Shown here one piece after another: positions 1 through 8,449 of a stretch of DNA of 64,000 nt. Position 1 is the first letter of the stretch. Each line of letters starts with the position of its first letter. The translations under genes and the position numbers were made by a program. The notes under the pieces were generated by a model. That model ran no database searches. It saw only the letters and a list, made by a program, of their open reading frames with translations, and was not told the DNA's origin. Source of the stretch: Acinetobacter gyllenbergii CIP 110306 = MTCC 11365 (lineage in GTDB: Bacteria > Pseudomonadota > Gammaproteobacteria > Pseudomonadales > Moraxellaceae); assembly GCF_000413855.1 (NCBI RefSeq), contig NZ_ATGG01000015.1:1-64000 (forward strand), written 5' to 3'.

Positions 1-1381
1 CTGATAGATCCAATCCAATTAACTGACCTTCCTCGGCATCAAACACCATGAGATGAGGTTCTTGATTGTGCTGTTCAGGTTCAGGTTCAGGTTCAGGTTC
101 AGGTTCAGGTTCAGGTTCAGGTTCAGGTTCAGGTTCAGGTTCAGGTTCAGGTTCAGGTTCAGGTTCAGGTTCAACGCTAACCGTTTCTTGCTGAACTGCA
201 AACTGATTTTCTGTACTTAAATCCTGTACTGGCTGATGCACTTCAGGTGCTGTAATTTGCGTAACAGGTGTTGCAGTTACGGTAACTTCATTCAAAGTCA
301 AAGGTCTAAACGCCAGTAAACGCAACACAGTCATTTCAAAGCCTTGCTCTTGCGTCACTGCAAGTTGCAACTCAGCTCGACCTTTACAGGCAATTTGATA
401 ATACAACTGCAAATCTTGAGCAGAAATGAGTTTCGACAATTGTAGAATCTTCTGGTTAATTTCTTCACTATATTTCAGTGCAAGATCAGGCAAATATTGC
501 AACAATGCCAGTTCATGCAAGGTCGAAACCAATTGATCCAAAACCAAAGATACATCTAAAGCTTGCTGTCTAAATTGTAGAAGTAGCTGACTTACTCGTG
601 CTTGCTGATTTTGATGAATTGCCAGAATCAAATCATAAATAATGGTTCGGTCAATCAAACCGAGCATATCTTTAACATCTTGATGATGGACTGCACCTTG
701 ACCATAGGCAATTGCCTGATCTGTTAAAGACAATGCATCACGCAATGAACCTTGCGCAGATTCTGCAATTTGCCAAATCGCATCTTGATCGGCTTCGATA
801 TGCTCTTTATTTAAAATTGCTGTCAAATGTTCTGTGATTTCATCAACAGCCAAAGGACGTAAGGTAAATTGCAAACAGCGTGAGATGACGGTAATCGGCA
901 GTTTTTGTGGATCAGTGGTTGCAAAGAGGAACTTCACATGCTCTGGTGGTTCTTCCAGTGTCTTGAGCAAGGCATTGAATGAATGCGTTGAAAGCATGTG
1001 CACTTCATCGATCAGATAAACTTTGAAGCGCCCCTGCGTTGGCGCATAAGGCACATTATCGAGTAATTCACGGGTGTCCTCAACCTTGGTCCGTGATGCC
1101 GCATCGATTTCAATTAAATCAATAAAACGACCTTCATTTACGGCCTTACAGGTTGCACAGACTTCACACGGCGTTGAAGTCACGCCTGTCTCGCAGTTTA
1201 AGCATTTGGCTAAAATACGGGCAATCGTGGTTTTACCAACACCACGCGTTCCTGTAAACAAGTAGGCATGGTGCAAACGCCCACGTTCTAATGCGCTGGT
1301 TAAAGCACGAGAAACATGGTTTTGCCCCACTAACTCATTGAAATTACGTGGACGGTATTTTCTTGCCAGTACTTGATACAT
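1..1381 (-). CDS. dnaX: DNA polymerase III subunit gamma/tau, 3' part missing
   Basis: Clamp-loader ATPase of the replicative polymerase; the frame is open from the ATG at 1381 to the window edge (about 460 codons seen, so the C-terminal tau region is outside). The N-terminus reads MYQVLARKYRPRNFNELVGQ, followed by Walker A GTRGVGKT near residue 40, a four-cysteine zinc module (CLNCETGV..CEVCATC), Walker B LIDEVHML and the SRC sensor region. After the three clamp-loader domains comes a linker with a Glu-Pro dipeptide tract at about residues 404-436, coded by a hexanucleotide repeat. I see no classical slippery A-AAA-AAG frameshift site in the part shown. Identity is certain; only the C-terminus is unknown. 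Confidence 0.95.
   Translation of the reverse strand, partial: MYQVLARKYRPRNFNELVGQNHVSRALTSALERGRLHHAYLFTGTRGVGKTTIARILAKCLNCETGVTSTPCEVCATCKAVNEGRFIDLIEIDAASRTKVEDTRELLDNVPYAPTQGRFKVYLIDEVHMLSTHSFNALLKTLEEPPEHVKFLFATTDPQKLPITVISRCLQFTLRPLAVDEITEHLTAILNKEHIEADQDAIWQIAESAQGSLRDALSLTDQAIAYGQGAVHHQDVKDMLGLIDRTIIYDLILAIHQNQQARVSQLLLQFRQQALDVSLVLDQLVSTLHELALLQYLPDLALKYSEEINQKILQLSKLISAQDLQLYYQIACKGRAELQLAVTQEQGFEMTVLRLLAFRPLTLNEVTVTATPVTQITAPEVHQPVQDLSTENQFAVQQETVSVEPEPEPEPEPEPEPEPEPEPEPEPEPEPEPEPEQHNQEPHLMVFDAEEGQLIGLDLS
74..173 (-). repeat. Hexanucleotide microsatellite coding a Glu-Pro tract in dnaX
   Basis: Sixteen exact head-to-tail copies of TTCAGG (74-169) plus TTCA. In the dnaX frame on the minus strand each unit reads GAA CCT (Glu-Pro). 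Because the unit is 6 bp, gain or loss of units keeps the frame. The tract lies in the interdomain linker after clamp-loader domain III. Confidence 0.95.
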
Positions 1382-1583
1382 GAATACTCCTTTTTGCGTC
1401 TTAAGCATACTGTTTTTTTGAAAGTCTGTGAATGAATCCGCTTCTAATTGATCAAGATTAAATACATTGCTGCACTTTTGATGACTATTTCCGAGCTTTT
1501 CATCACATTCAGACAAGACTTGCACCAATATTCAACTCAAGGGAGAATACGCACTAATTTATATGTTGTTGGTTTTATTTCCC

Positions 1584-2750
1584 ATGTCTCAATCTTTAAC
1601 GGTACTCGGCGGTATCAGCGCAGAACAATTTCTTAATGAATATTGGCAGAAAAAGCCGTTGCTGGTTCGTAATGCAATGCCTGAAATCATTGGTTTATTA
1701 GAGCCAGAAGATGTGCAAGAACTGGCGTTAGAAGAAGACGTTACTGCTCGTTTAATCCGTCAGAAAAATAAAAATCCAAATGAATGGCATGTGAAATCAT
1801 CTCCTTTAACCAAAGGTGATTTCCAAAAGCTGCCGAATCTTTGGACCCTTTTAGTTCAAGCAGTAGATCACTATTCATTTGATATTTCAGAGCTTTGGAA
1901 GAAGTTTCCATTTATCCCTCAATGGCGTCGTGATGACATCATGGTGTCTTACGCACCTAAAGGTGGCTCTGTTGGTAAACACTTCGATTTTTATGATGTC
2001 TTTTTGGTACAAGGTCATGGCCATCGTCGTTGGCAATTGGGCCAAATGTGCGATGAATCAACTGAGTTTTTACCAGATCAGCCACTGAAACTTTTAGCTG
2101 AATTAGATATTCAGTTTGATGAAGTACTTGCACCTGGTGACCTGCTCTATGTCCCACCAGGTCTTGCACATTATGGCGTTGCAGAAGATGACTGTTTAAC
2201 CTTCTCTTTTGGTTTCCGCATGCCTAATCTTTCAGAAATGATTGATCAGGTCAGTGATAAATTTGCAGAGAATACCTTACTCAAAAATCCATTGATCGAT
2301 ATTGCACGTCAGCAGACAGCACATCTAGGGGAAATTAACAGTACTGAGTTTTCATATTTAAAGACCCAATTACTTGATTATCTCACTCAGGCACCTGAAT
2401 TTGATGCAGCGATCATGGCCTATATGAGCGAAGCAAGCTATCCAAACAACATTCCAGAGCCCGAAGAAGTGGATACTCATGATGTTGCCGAGATTATTGG
2501 GGCGGATTATCAAATTATTCTAGAGCCAGCCTCTCGCTTGCTATATAGAAAACAAGGAGAATCTTTAGAGTTTTGGGCGAATGGAGATACAGTCTGTGTT
2601 TCAGAAACGTTCACTCCTTATCTAAAGCAAATCGCAGATGGTGAAAGCTTATTGTTAGATGACCGATTTAATCAAGTCGAAATTCTAGAAGATATCACAA
2701 CACTGCTGAATACCGCCGTTGTGATGTTATTACCACCAAACGACAACTAG
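1584..2750 (+). CDS. roxA: Ribosomal protein oxygenase RoxA-like (JmjC/cupin)
   Basis: 388-residue 2-oxoglutarate/Fe(II) oxygenase of the YcfD/RoxA family, which hydroxylates an arginine of ribosomal protein uL16 in E. coli. The iron triad is visible: H133-x-D135 in GKHFDFYDVF and H196 in PPGLAHYG; spacing matches E. coli H125/D127/H187. The N-terminal substrate region (SAEQFLNEYWQKKPLL) and the C-terminal winged-helix part are present, and length is normal. I chose ATG 1584 (MSQSLTVLGG) because it matches the family N-terminus; ATG 1563 is in frame and closer to GGGAGAA at 1541, so seven extra residues are possible. Confidence 0.85.
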   Translation: MSQSLTVLGGISAEQFLNEYWQKKPLLVRNAMPEIIGLLEPEDVQELALEEDVTARLIRQKNKNPNEWHVKSSPLTKGDFQKLPNLWTLLVQAVDHYSFDISELWKKFPFIPQWRRDDIMVSYAPKGGSVGKHFDFYDVFLVQGHGHRRWQLGQMCDESTEFLPDQPLKLLAELDIQFDEVLAPGDLLYVPPGLAHYGVAEDDCLTFSFGFRMPNLSEMIDQVSDKFAENTLLKNPLIDIARQQTAHLGEINSTEFSYLKTQLLDYLTQAPEFDAAIMAYMSEASYPNNIPEPEEVDTHDVAEIIGADYQIILEPASRLLYRKQGESLEFWANGDTVCVSETFTPYLKQIADGESLLLDDRFNQVEILEDITTLLNTAVVMLLPPNDN

Positions 2751-2764
2751 AACATGTATTTCTC

Positions 2765-2792
2765 TGTGGATAGAGATTAATCTCTATCCACA
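2765..2792. repeat. 28-bp perfect palindrome after roxA
   Basis: Arms TGTGGATAGAGATT (2765-2778) and its exact reverse complement (2779-2792) abut with no spacer. The RNA would fold into a strong hairpin 14 nt after the roxA stop. No U-tract follows, so it may act as a 3'-end stabiliser, a weak terminator or a protein site. Confidence 0.7.
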
Positions 2793-2948
2793 TGTATCTA
2801 AAATCCAGATCCAAAAATAAAACCCTACTTTTTATAATGATTACATTTTAATGCTTGAATAAGAATTTTTTTTTAATAGACTAAAGCCAAGTCATTATAA
2901 AAATATTTGATAGAAATCATTCTGATATAACAGCAAGGAGTATGACTT

Positions 2949-4004
2949 GTGTTTAAAAAAATATTATGTTTTTCCTTTCTCGCATCCTCTTTCATTCTAC
3001 AGACTAGCCACGCCTGCACCCGAGCAGTCTATTTAGGTCATAATGACCATATCATTACCGCTCGATCAATGGACTGGAAGGTTGATGTAGGCACCAACCT
3101 TTGGATTTTACCCAGTGGCGTACTCCGAGACAGCAATGCAGGGCCAAAATCTTTAAAATGGAAAGCCAAATACGGTAGTGTGATTGCCACAGGTTATGAT
3201 ATTTCAACGACCGACGGTATGAATGAAGCAGGATTGGTTGCCAATGTATTATGGTTAGTTGAATCTCAGTATCCAGACACCAAACAATCTAAAAAACCGC
3301 AACTCAGCATTTCGGCTTGGGCACAATATGTTCTGGATAACTATGCAAGCGTTGCTGAAGCAATCAAAGCCTTAGAAAAAGAACCTTTTGATCTGATAAC
3401 TGACAGTGTGCCTGGAGAACAACGCCTTGCAACATTGCATTTATCCATTTCGGACAAAACAGGTGATAGCGCCATTATCGAATATATCGGGGGCAAGCAA
3501 GTCATTCATCACAACAAAAAATATCAAGTCATGACCAACTCACCAATATTTGATCAACAACTGGCGCTGAATACGTATTGGCAACAAATTGGCGGAACGA
3601 TTATGTTACCAGGTACCAATCGTGCTGCTGACCGCTTTGCACGCGCCTCTTTTTATATTAATGCCATCCCCAAAAATGACAATCCTAAAGATGCATTAGC
3701 GTCTGTTTTTAGTGTGATTCGTAATGCTTCTGTGCCTTATGGCTTAAATACAGCAGAAGAACCTAATATTTCATCAACACGCTGGAGAACCGTCGCAGAC
3801 CATAAACAGCAACTCTATTTCTTTGAATCCGCTGTTTCCCCAAATGTATTTTGGGTTGATTTAAAGAAAATTAACTTTAAAGATGGTTTAGCGCGTAAAC
3901 TTGACCTTGGCAAAGATCAACAAAATACTTTTGCTGGTGATGCAACCGATCAATTTAAGATATCAAAACCATTTGAATTTCTTGGTCCACAACTACATCA
4001 TTAA
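2949..4004 (+). CDS. Linear amide C-N hydrolase (choloylglycine/penicillin V acylase family), exported
   Basis: 351-residue Ntn-hydrolase family protein. A signal peptide of about 22 residues (MFKKILCFSFLASS...SHA) is followed directly by Cys23 (CTRAVYLG); in this family the N-terminal Cys exposed by processing is the nucleophile. Family landmarks include the RSMDW stretch and the MNEAGL and TNSP segments. Translation starts at GTG 2949, with AAGGAG at 2935-2940; the ATG at 2942 is out of frame and soon stops. Substrate (bile salt, penicillin V or acyl-homoserine lactone) cannot be told from sequence. A lipoprotein gene follows after 37 bp. Confidence 0.85.
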   Translation: MFKKILCFSFLASSFILQTSHACTRAVYLGHNDHIITARSMDWKVDVGTNLWILPSGVLRDSNAGPKSLKWKAKYGSVIATGYDISTTDGMNEAGLVANVLWLVESQYPDTKQSKKPQLSISAWAQYVLDNYASVAEAIKALEKEPFDLITDSVPGEQRLATLHLSISDKTGDSAIIEYIGGKQVIHHNKKYQVMTNSPIFDQQLALNTYWQQIGGTIMLPGTNRAADRFARASFYINAIPKNDNPKDALASVFSVIRNASVPYGLNTAEEPNISSTRWRTVADHKQQLYFFESAVSPNVFWVDLKKINFKDGLARKLDLGKDQQNTFAGDATDQFKISKPFEFLGPQLHH

Positions 4005-4041
4005 CACTGAAATATTGAGTACATCCTAGAGAGTTAAAAAG

Positions 4042-4554
4042 ATGAAAAAAACTTTAAGTTTACTGAGCCTTTGTATTGTGATGAGTGGCTGTGCAACCTT
4101 ACCTGACTCTTCTGCCAGCTCAACAGGCAATCTTGCAACCGCAGGCTCTTTGAACTGCAAAGCAAACGAACTGTGCCCAAATGTTTTTGTTGAATGGGAT
4201 AAACAACATAAAGAGCAATTAAGAGTCGAGACGGTACTCAATAGTAGTTATGATTATTATGATATCAAAAGCCTTACTTTCTTAATTGATGATAAAGCAT
4301 TCACTTATCAGCCTGTTGGTCCAACACAGCAAAAAGACATCAATCGACTGATTCTAAGACGTTCATCGAATAGCTTTGTTCTGCCAAGTACATTCCTTTA
4401 CGAGCTGAAAAAAGCCCAAAATGTTGAACTTTTAATCGAAACAGACAAAGGCAACATCAAGCGTTCTGTCTACACACCAAGCCAGCAATCGATGTTGTAT
4501 CACAACTTTATCAAGCTGATTGCAACCCTGCCATCTCAACAAAGTAAATCTTAA
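4042..4554 (+). CDS. Predicted lipoprotein, unknown function
   Basis: 170 residues with a lipoprotein signal peptide: basic start MKKTLSLLSL, hydrophobic core, and a lipobox ending at Cys in VMSGCATL. The mature part has a low-complexity Ser-rich stretch and no fold I recognise. It probably shares a transcript with the upstream amide hydrolase and ends at a terminator at 4576. Anchored to a periplasm-facing membrane leaflet by inference from the lipobox. Confidence 0.75.
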   Translation: MKKTLSLLSLCIVMSGCATLPDSSASSTGNLATAGSLNCKANELCPNVFVEWDKQHKEQLRVETVLNSSYDYYDIKSLTFLIDDKAFTYQPVGPTQQKDINRLILRRSSNSFVLPSTFLYELKKAQNVELLIETDKGNIKRSVYTPSQQSMLYHNFIKLIATLPSQQSKS

Positions 4555-4575
4555 AATAGAAAATTATATGATGAA

Positions 4576-4620
4576 AGTCAGTTATTTATTTTAACTATAA
4601 CTAACTGGCTTTTATATTAT
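4576..4620 (+). terminator. Rho-independent terminator after the lipoprotein gene
   Basis: Stem AGTCAGTTA (4576-4584) pairs with TAACTGGCT (4602-4610, one G-U), followed by TTTATATT. Confidence 0.65.
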
Positions 4621-5030
4621 GTATTTATTCAAAATAGATTCCTGAGCAAACATTAAAATTAGAACCGTTGCTTAAATATACACAAAATTACAAACAAGAA
4701 TAGATCTCAATATAGCCCGATTATTAAATCTAAATCGCCTAAAAAACTAGTTGTCCTTTGAAAACAATTAGATGAATAATCACCAATCAAATAATTTTAA
4801 ATTGTTCTAATGTTTTATCGTATTTTAAGATTTAATTAATAGTTATTTTCTATAGATATAGAACATTATTTTTAAACCCTGCACTTGAAAATGCGGACTA
4901 AAGAATCATTTAAATAAATAATGTTATTTTTTCCTATGATATTTTCAAAATACCATGTAAAATCCCTGCCAAAATTGCATGATGAAATGCAACATGATGC
5001 TCTTGGCGATGGGCGAACTCGAGGCGTTGT
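4621..5030. other. AT-rich intergenic region before the TetR gene
   Basis: About 410 bp with no convincing reading frame. The only clear signal is a GAACTCGAGGCG stretch just before the ATG at 5031, holding a weak ribosome site. Confidence 0.5.
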
Positions 5031-5597
5031 ATGTCAAAAAAAGAAGATATTATTACCACTGCATTAAGACTTTTTAATTCGCATAGCTATAACTCGATCG
5101 GTGTAGATCGAATCATTAGCGAGTCTGGCGTTGCAAAAATGACTTTCTACAAATACTTTCCTTCTAAGGAGAAACTAATTGAAGAATGCTTAGTGCAACG
5201 CAACATTAATCTCCAAACTTCTTTAAATGCAACTTTGGCAGAATGTGATCCAGATGACCATCTTGCCCAGCTTAAAGCAATTTTTGGATGGTATGCTGCG
5301 TGGTTTAATAGCGAAGATTTTAATGGTTGTATGTTTCAAAAAGCATTGGAAGAAGTGATTAAAATCTACCCTTCCACGCTGCAACCAGCCACCCAGTACA
5401 AAATTTGGTTAACGGCTTTAATTGAAAACTTATTAAAGAACTTAGATATTCGCAGTCCAACTCATCTAGCAACTCTGATTGTTAGCATTTTAGATGGTAT
5501 GACCATTCAAGCACATGTTAACAAACACTCCGTTGAAATGGATGAATACTGGAAACGCGTAGAGCATCTAATTAGTTTTGAAAAAGCATTAGCGTAA
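5031..5597 (+). CDS. TetR/AcrR family transcriptional regulator
   Basis: 188 residues. The N-terminal TetR helix-turn-helix is plain: DIITTALRLFNSHSYNSIGV, then IISESGVAKMTFYKYFPSKEKLIEECL. The C-terminal half (about 60-188) is the helical ligand/dimer domain and is not informative about ligand. It stands alone between two long AT-rich regions, so its target is not obvious; self-regulation is usual for the family. A terminator follows at 5606. Confidence 0.88.
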   Translation: MSKKEDIITTALRLFNSHSYNSIGVDRIISESGVAKMTFYKYFPSKEKLIEECLVQRNINLQTSLNATLAECDPDDHLAQLKAIFGWYAAWFNSEDFNGCMFQKALEEVIKIYPSTLQPATQYKIWLTALIENLLKNLDIRSPTHLATLIVSILDGMTIQAHVNKHSVEMDEYWKRVEHLISFEKALA

Positions 5598-5605
5598 TTA
5601 TCAAG

Positions 5606-5637
5606 TATCCCTTTATAGATAAAGGGATATTTTTTTA
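5606..5637 (+). terminator. Rho-independent terminator after the TetR gene
   Basis: TATCCCTTTAT pairs with ATAAAGGGATA (5619-5629), followed by a T-run. Confidence 0.8.
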
Positions 5638-6154
5638 TGAAAAAAAGAATAAAGATATATCAGAATAAAAAAATAAAGCGTGATTTATAGTTATTATTGT
5701 GGCTCACGCTTGCGTCTGAGTGTAAAAAGAATAATAAGTATTATTACCCTCTGGCGGTCGTACTTTCGCACTTCCGATCCTTCTTATGCAGACAGATCGT
5801 TCTGTCTTGTTTCTCATTATATATATTTTTTTGTAAAGCACAATCTTTTTTTGAACTTTTTTATATTTATTAATTATATTAATTACTTAATTTTATTGTT
5901 TAGTAATTTTAACAAATTGTTTGACCAAGATTCGATTTTGATTACCCCCAACTTGATAATAAACTATCAAAATCACAATAATGTGAATTAAATCACATAT
6001 TTCCCATTAATTACCGATTATTCAACAGTATCGCTATTTATTATCACTTTTACTGATATACTTCTTCATTAAAAACCATTGCAATTATTCAGTTTTACTA
6101 CAATTTTTCCGTTATGTGACTTTATACTAGCCACGGCTGTAACCGAGAGAGTAT
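5638..6154. other. Intergenic region with a GC-richer hairpin block and a CRP-type site
   Basis: About 520 bp between the TetR and ArsR genes. Positions 5700-5815 are less AT-rich than the surroundings and hold a near-palindrome at 5730-5745 and a hairpin AGACAGA-TCGT-TCTGTCT at 5790-5807. The rest is very AT-rich. A 103-codon frame at 5680-5991 has low-complexity composition and is not credible. A CRP-like palindrome lies at 5982-5997. Confidence 0.5.
5982..5997. promoter_or_regulatory. Perfect CRP/Vfr-type binding palindrome
   Basis: TGTGA-ATTAAA-TCACA, an exact match to the TGTGA-N6-TCACA consensus, 160 bp before the ArsR-type gene. Binding by the Acinetobacter CRP/Vfr homologue is inferred. 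Confidence 0.6.
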
Positions 6155-6158
6155 ATGC

Positions 6159-6470
6159 ATGCAAAAGGATTTCGAGATCGACGCAATGAGAGAATCTGCC
6201 AGTACAATTGTAACTGTACTGAAATCTCTGGCAAATACTGATCGTTTAATTATTTTGTGTCATTTAGCTAAACAAGAACTTAATGTTTCACAAATTGAAG
6301 AGTTGACCCAAATCTTCCAACCGACGCTTTCTCAGCAATTGATGATGCTAAGAAAAAGCAATGTTGTTTCAACCCGTCGCGACGGCAAACAAATTTTTTA
6401 TTCAATTTTAGATCCTAAATTGAAAATCGTTTTAAACACCTTATATGAGCATTATTGTCCTCAGGTATAA
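6159..6470 (+). CDS. ArsR-family repressor, BigR/SqrR-like two-cysteine type
   Basis: 103-residue winged-helix repressor. The recognition region is QPTLSQQLMMLRKSNVV and the wing is TRRDGKQIFYSI. It carries exactly two cysteines, C34 (RLIILCHL) and C100 (YEHYCPQV), 66 residues apart. This matches the position and spacing of the pair in BigR and SqrR, which form a persulfide/polysulfide link and leave DNA when oxidised by reactive sulfur. No metal-site Cys/His cluster of the ArsR or SmtB type is present. The SulP transporter gene starts 81 bp downstream on the same strand, so the two likely form one operon. ATG 6155 is in another frame; the start is 6159, with GAGAG upstream. Confidence 0.85.
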   Translation: MQKDFEIDAMRESASTIVTVLKSLANTDRLIILCHLAKQELNVSQIEELTQIFQPTLSQQLMMLRKSNVVSTRRDGKQIFYSILDPKLKIVLNTLYEHYCPQV

Positions 6471-6551
6471 TTCTCTATACAAATTCCACCATACCCTCTT
6501 TAGCATTTTTTCTGCATAATATATATCATTTTATGATTTAGGCTGCTGTGC

Positions 6552-8252
6552 ATGAAAATGTTAAAGCCAAACCTATCTAAACTATTTCCTGCGCGAAAAT
6601 GGTTAAGCCAGTATCAGCTTTCTAGTTTAAAGTCTGATCTGATCGCTGCTTGCATTGTATTAGCCATGCTTGTACCTCAAGGTATGGCTTATGCCATGTT
6701 GGCAGGGCTACCACCAATTATGGGGATATACGCGAGTATATTACCCATGATTGTCTATGCCTTTACTGGCAGTAGCACTACTCTTTCCATTGGTCCTGTT
6801 GCCATTATTTCGATGATGGTATTTACAGCGCTTGATCCTCTATTTGCTGCTGGATCAACTGCCTATATAGAGGCTGCTTATTTATTAGCGCTACTTGTCG
6901 GAATCATTTCTCTGCTTTTAGGTTTATTGCGTTTCGGTTTTCTTATTCAGCTGATTAGTCATCCTGTTATTCAAAGCTTTATCATTGCATCCGCTTTACT
7001 CATCGCCTTAGGACAGTTCAAGTTTTTACTGGATATTCCATTACAGGCAGGCAATATTCCTGAATTTTTACTGAGCTTATCTCAAAACTTGCACCAAGTT
7101 ACTTTGACAGGCATAAGCTTTGGGCTAATTTCTGTTTTACTCCTGTTCATGCTTCCAAAACTGATTCGATCCAGTTTTCTAAATAAAATATTACCCTTAC
7201 TCATGGTCTTGGCATCGATTGCAATCATTACTTTGCTTGGGAATGATGACCAAGCAATCAAAACTGTCGGTGTCATTCCAACAGGTCTACCTAATTTCCA
7301 TTTTCCGACCTGGAACACTGAGCTGATTCTGCAACTACTCCCAAGTGCATTTATGATCGCAATGATTAGCTTTGTAGAATCACTAGCCATTGCACAAGCC
7401 ACGGCACTACAAAAGCGTGATGACTTAGACAGTAACCAAGAACTAATTGCCTTAGGCTTAGCCAATATTGCCGCAGGACTCAATTCTGGTTTTGCAGTCT
7501 CTGGTAGCTTATCTCGTACTGTTGTCAACGCTGATGCAGGAGCAAAAACCCCAATGTCTGGTGTTATTTCATCTTTATTGATGATTGCTGTCAGTCTTTA
7601 CTTTACAGGCTTCTTTCAAAACCTCCCCCTAGCTGTATTAGCTGCCACAATTTTTGTTTCTATCTGGAAGTTGATAACGCTGACTCCATTTATTGAAACA
7701 TGGAAATATTCAAAAGCTGACGGACTGGCAATGTGGGTGACGTTCTTTGGTGTCACCTGTATAGATATTTCAACTGGACTCATTATTGGTATTGTATTGA
7801 CTTTTGTTCTGCTGCTTTGGCGGATCAGTCGACCACATATTGCTGTAATTGGTTTAATTGAAGGAACTCAACACTTTAGAAATATTTCCAATTACAGTGT
7901 CATTACAACACAAGCTGTGGTTTCTTTGCGTGTTGATGAAAATCTCAACTTTTTAAATGCCCATGTACTTAAAGGCCATGTAATTACAGCAGTGAGTCAA
8001 AATTCGCTATTGCAACATGTCGTGATCAACTGCTCAAGCATAAGCAATATTGATCTCAGCGCTTTAGAAATGTTAGAGCACCTCAATCGAGAGTTGGCTC
8101 AGTTAAATATCCAATTGCATCTATCCGAAGTAAAGAGTCCAGTAATGGAGCGACTATGTAAATCGCAGCTAAAAAATGATCTGACAGGCCAAATATTTTT
8201 ATCACATTATCAAGCAATACAAACACTTTCGCCTGAAATGCTTGTAGAATAA
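6552..8252 (+). CDS. SulP/SLC26 family anion transporter with STAS domain
   Basis: 566 residues. The membrane domain (about 15-425) begins with the SulP signature LVPQGMAYAMLAGLPPIMGIY, and the C-terminal STAS domain (about 440-550) includes VINCSSISNIDLSALEML. Members move sulfate, bicarbonate, dicarboxylates or other anions; sequence alone does not choose. Linkage to a reactive-sulfur type repressor suggests a sulfur oxyanion, possibly export of sulfite or sulfate formed during sulfide detoxification (inference). The start could also be ATG 6558. Confidence 0.88.
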   Translation: MKMLKPNLSKLFPARKWLSQYQLSSLKSDLIAACIVLAMLVPQGMAYAMLAGLPPIMGIYASILPMIVYAFTGSSTTLSIGPVAIISMMVFTALDPLFAAGSTAYIEAAYLLALLVGIISLLLGLLRFGFLIQLISHPVIQSFIIASALLIALGQFKFLLDIPLQAGNIPEFLLSLSQNLHQVTLTGISFGLISVLLLFMLPKLIRSSFLNKILPLLMVLASIAIITLLGNDDQAIKTVGVIPTGLPNFHFPTWNTELILQLLPSAFMIAMISFVESLAIAQATALQKRDDLDSNQELIALGLANIAAGLNSGFAVSGSLSRTVVNADAGAKTPMSGVISSLLMIAVSLYFTGFFQNLPLAVLAATIFVSIWKLITLTPFIETWKYSKADGLAMWVTFFGVTCIDISTGLIIGIVLTFVLLLWRISRPHIAVIGLIEGTQHFRNISNYSVITTQAVVSLRVDENLNFLNAHVLKGHVITAVSQNSLLQHVVINCSSISNIDLSALEMLEHLNRELAQLNIQLHLSEVKSPVMERLCKSQLKNDLTGQIFLSHYQAIQTLSPEMLVE

Positions 8253-8379
8253 GCAGCTTTTATTGAATTTTTTTTATACAAAAGGATGTGTCATGTTTTC
8301 ATAATTTTTTTTTAAAAACATTGTGTTAATTTTTTCGGGATTTTTAAAGTAATTGAATTGCAAAAAAAATTTTATTATT

Positions 8380-8427
8380 CACGGTTCTTAGGTATAGAAT
8401 ACCGCGCTTGTTTAACCTTAAACCGTG
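8380..8427 (+). promoter_or_regulatory. Structured leader of sstT
   Basis: CACGGTT (8380-8386) pairs with AACCGTG (8421-8427), enclosing a second hairpin GGTAT-AGA-ATACC (8391-8403). It ends 22 bp before the sstT ATG. It could be RNA structure or a DNA operator; no known riboswitch is recognised. Confidence 0.4.
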
Positions 8428-8449
8428 CATAGGTTTATAAGGCCTTTAT

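Noticed and set aside
19..201. 60-codon frame rich in Asn-Leu repeats on the minus strand
   Set aside because: It is the dnaX hexanucleotide array read in another frame; the true frame gives Glu-Pro and continues the DnaX protein.
5680..5991. 103-codon plus-strand frame
   Set aside because: Phe/Tyr/Ile/Asn low-complexity composition, no ribosome site, ends inside the CRP-like site.
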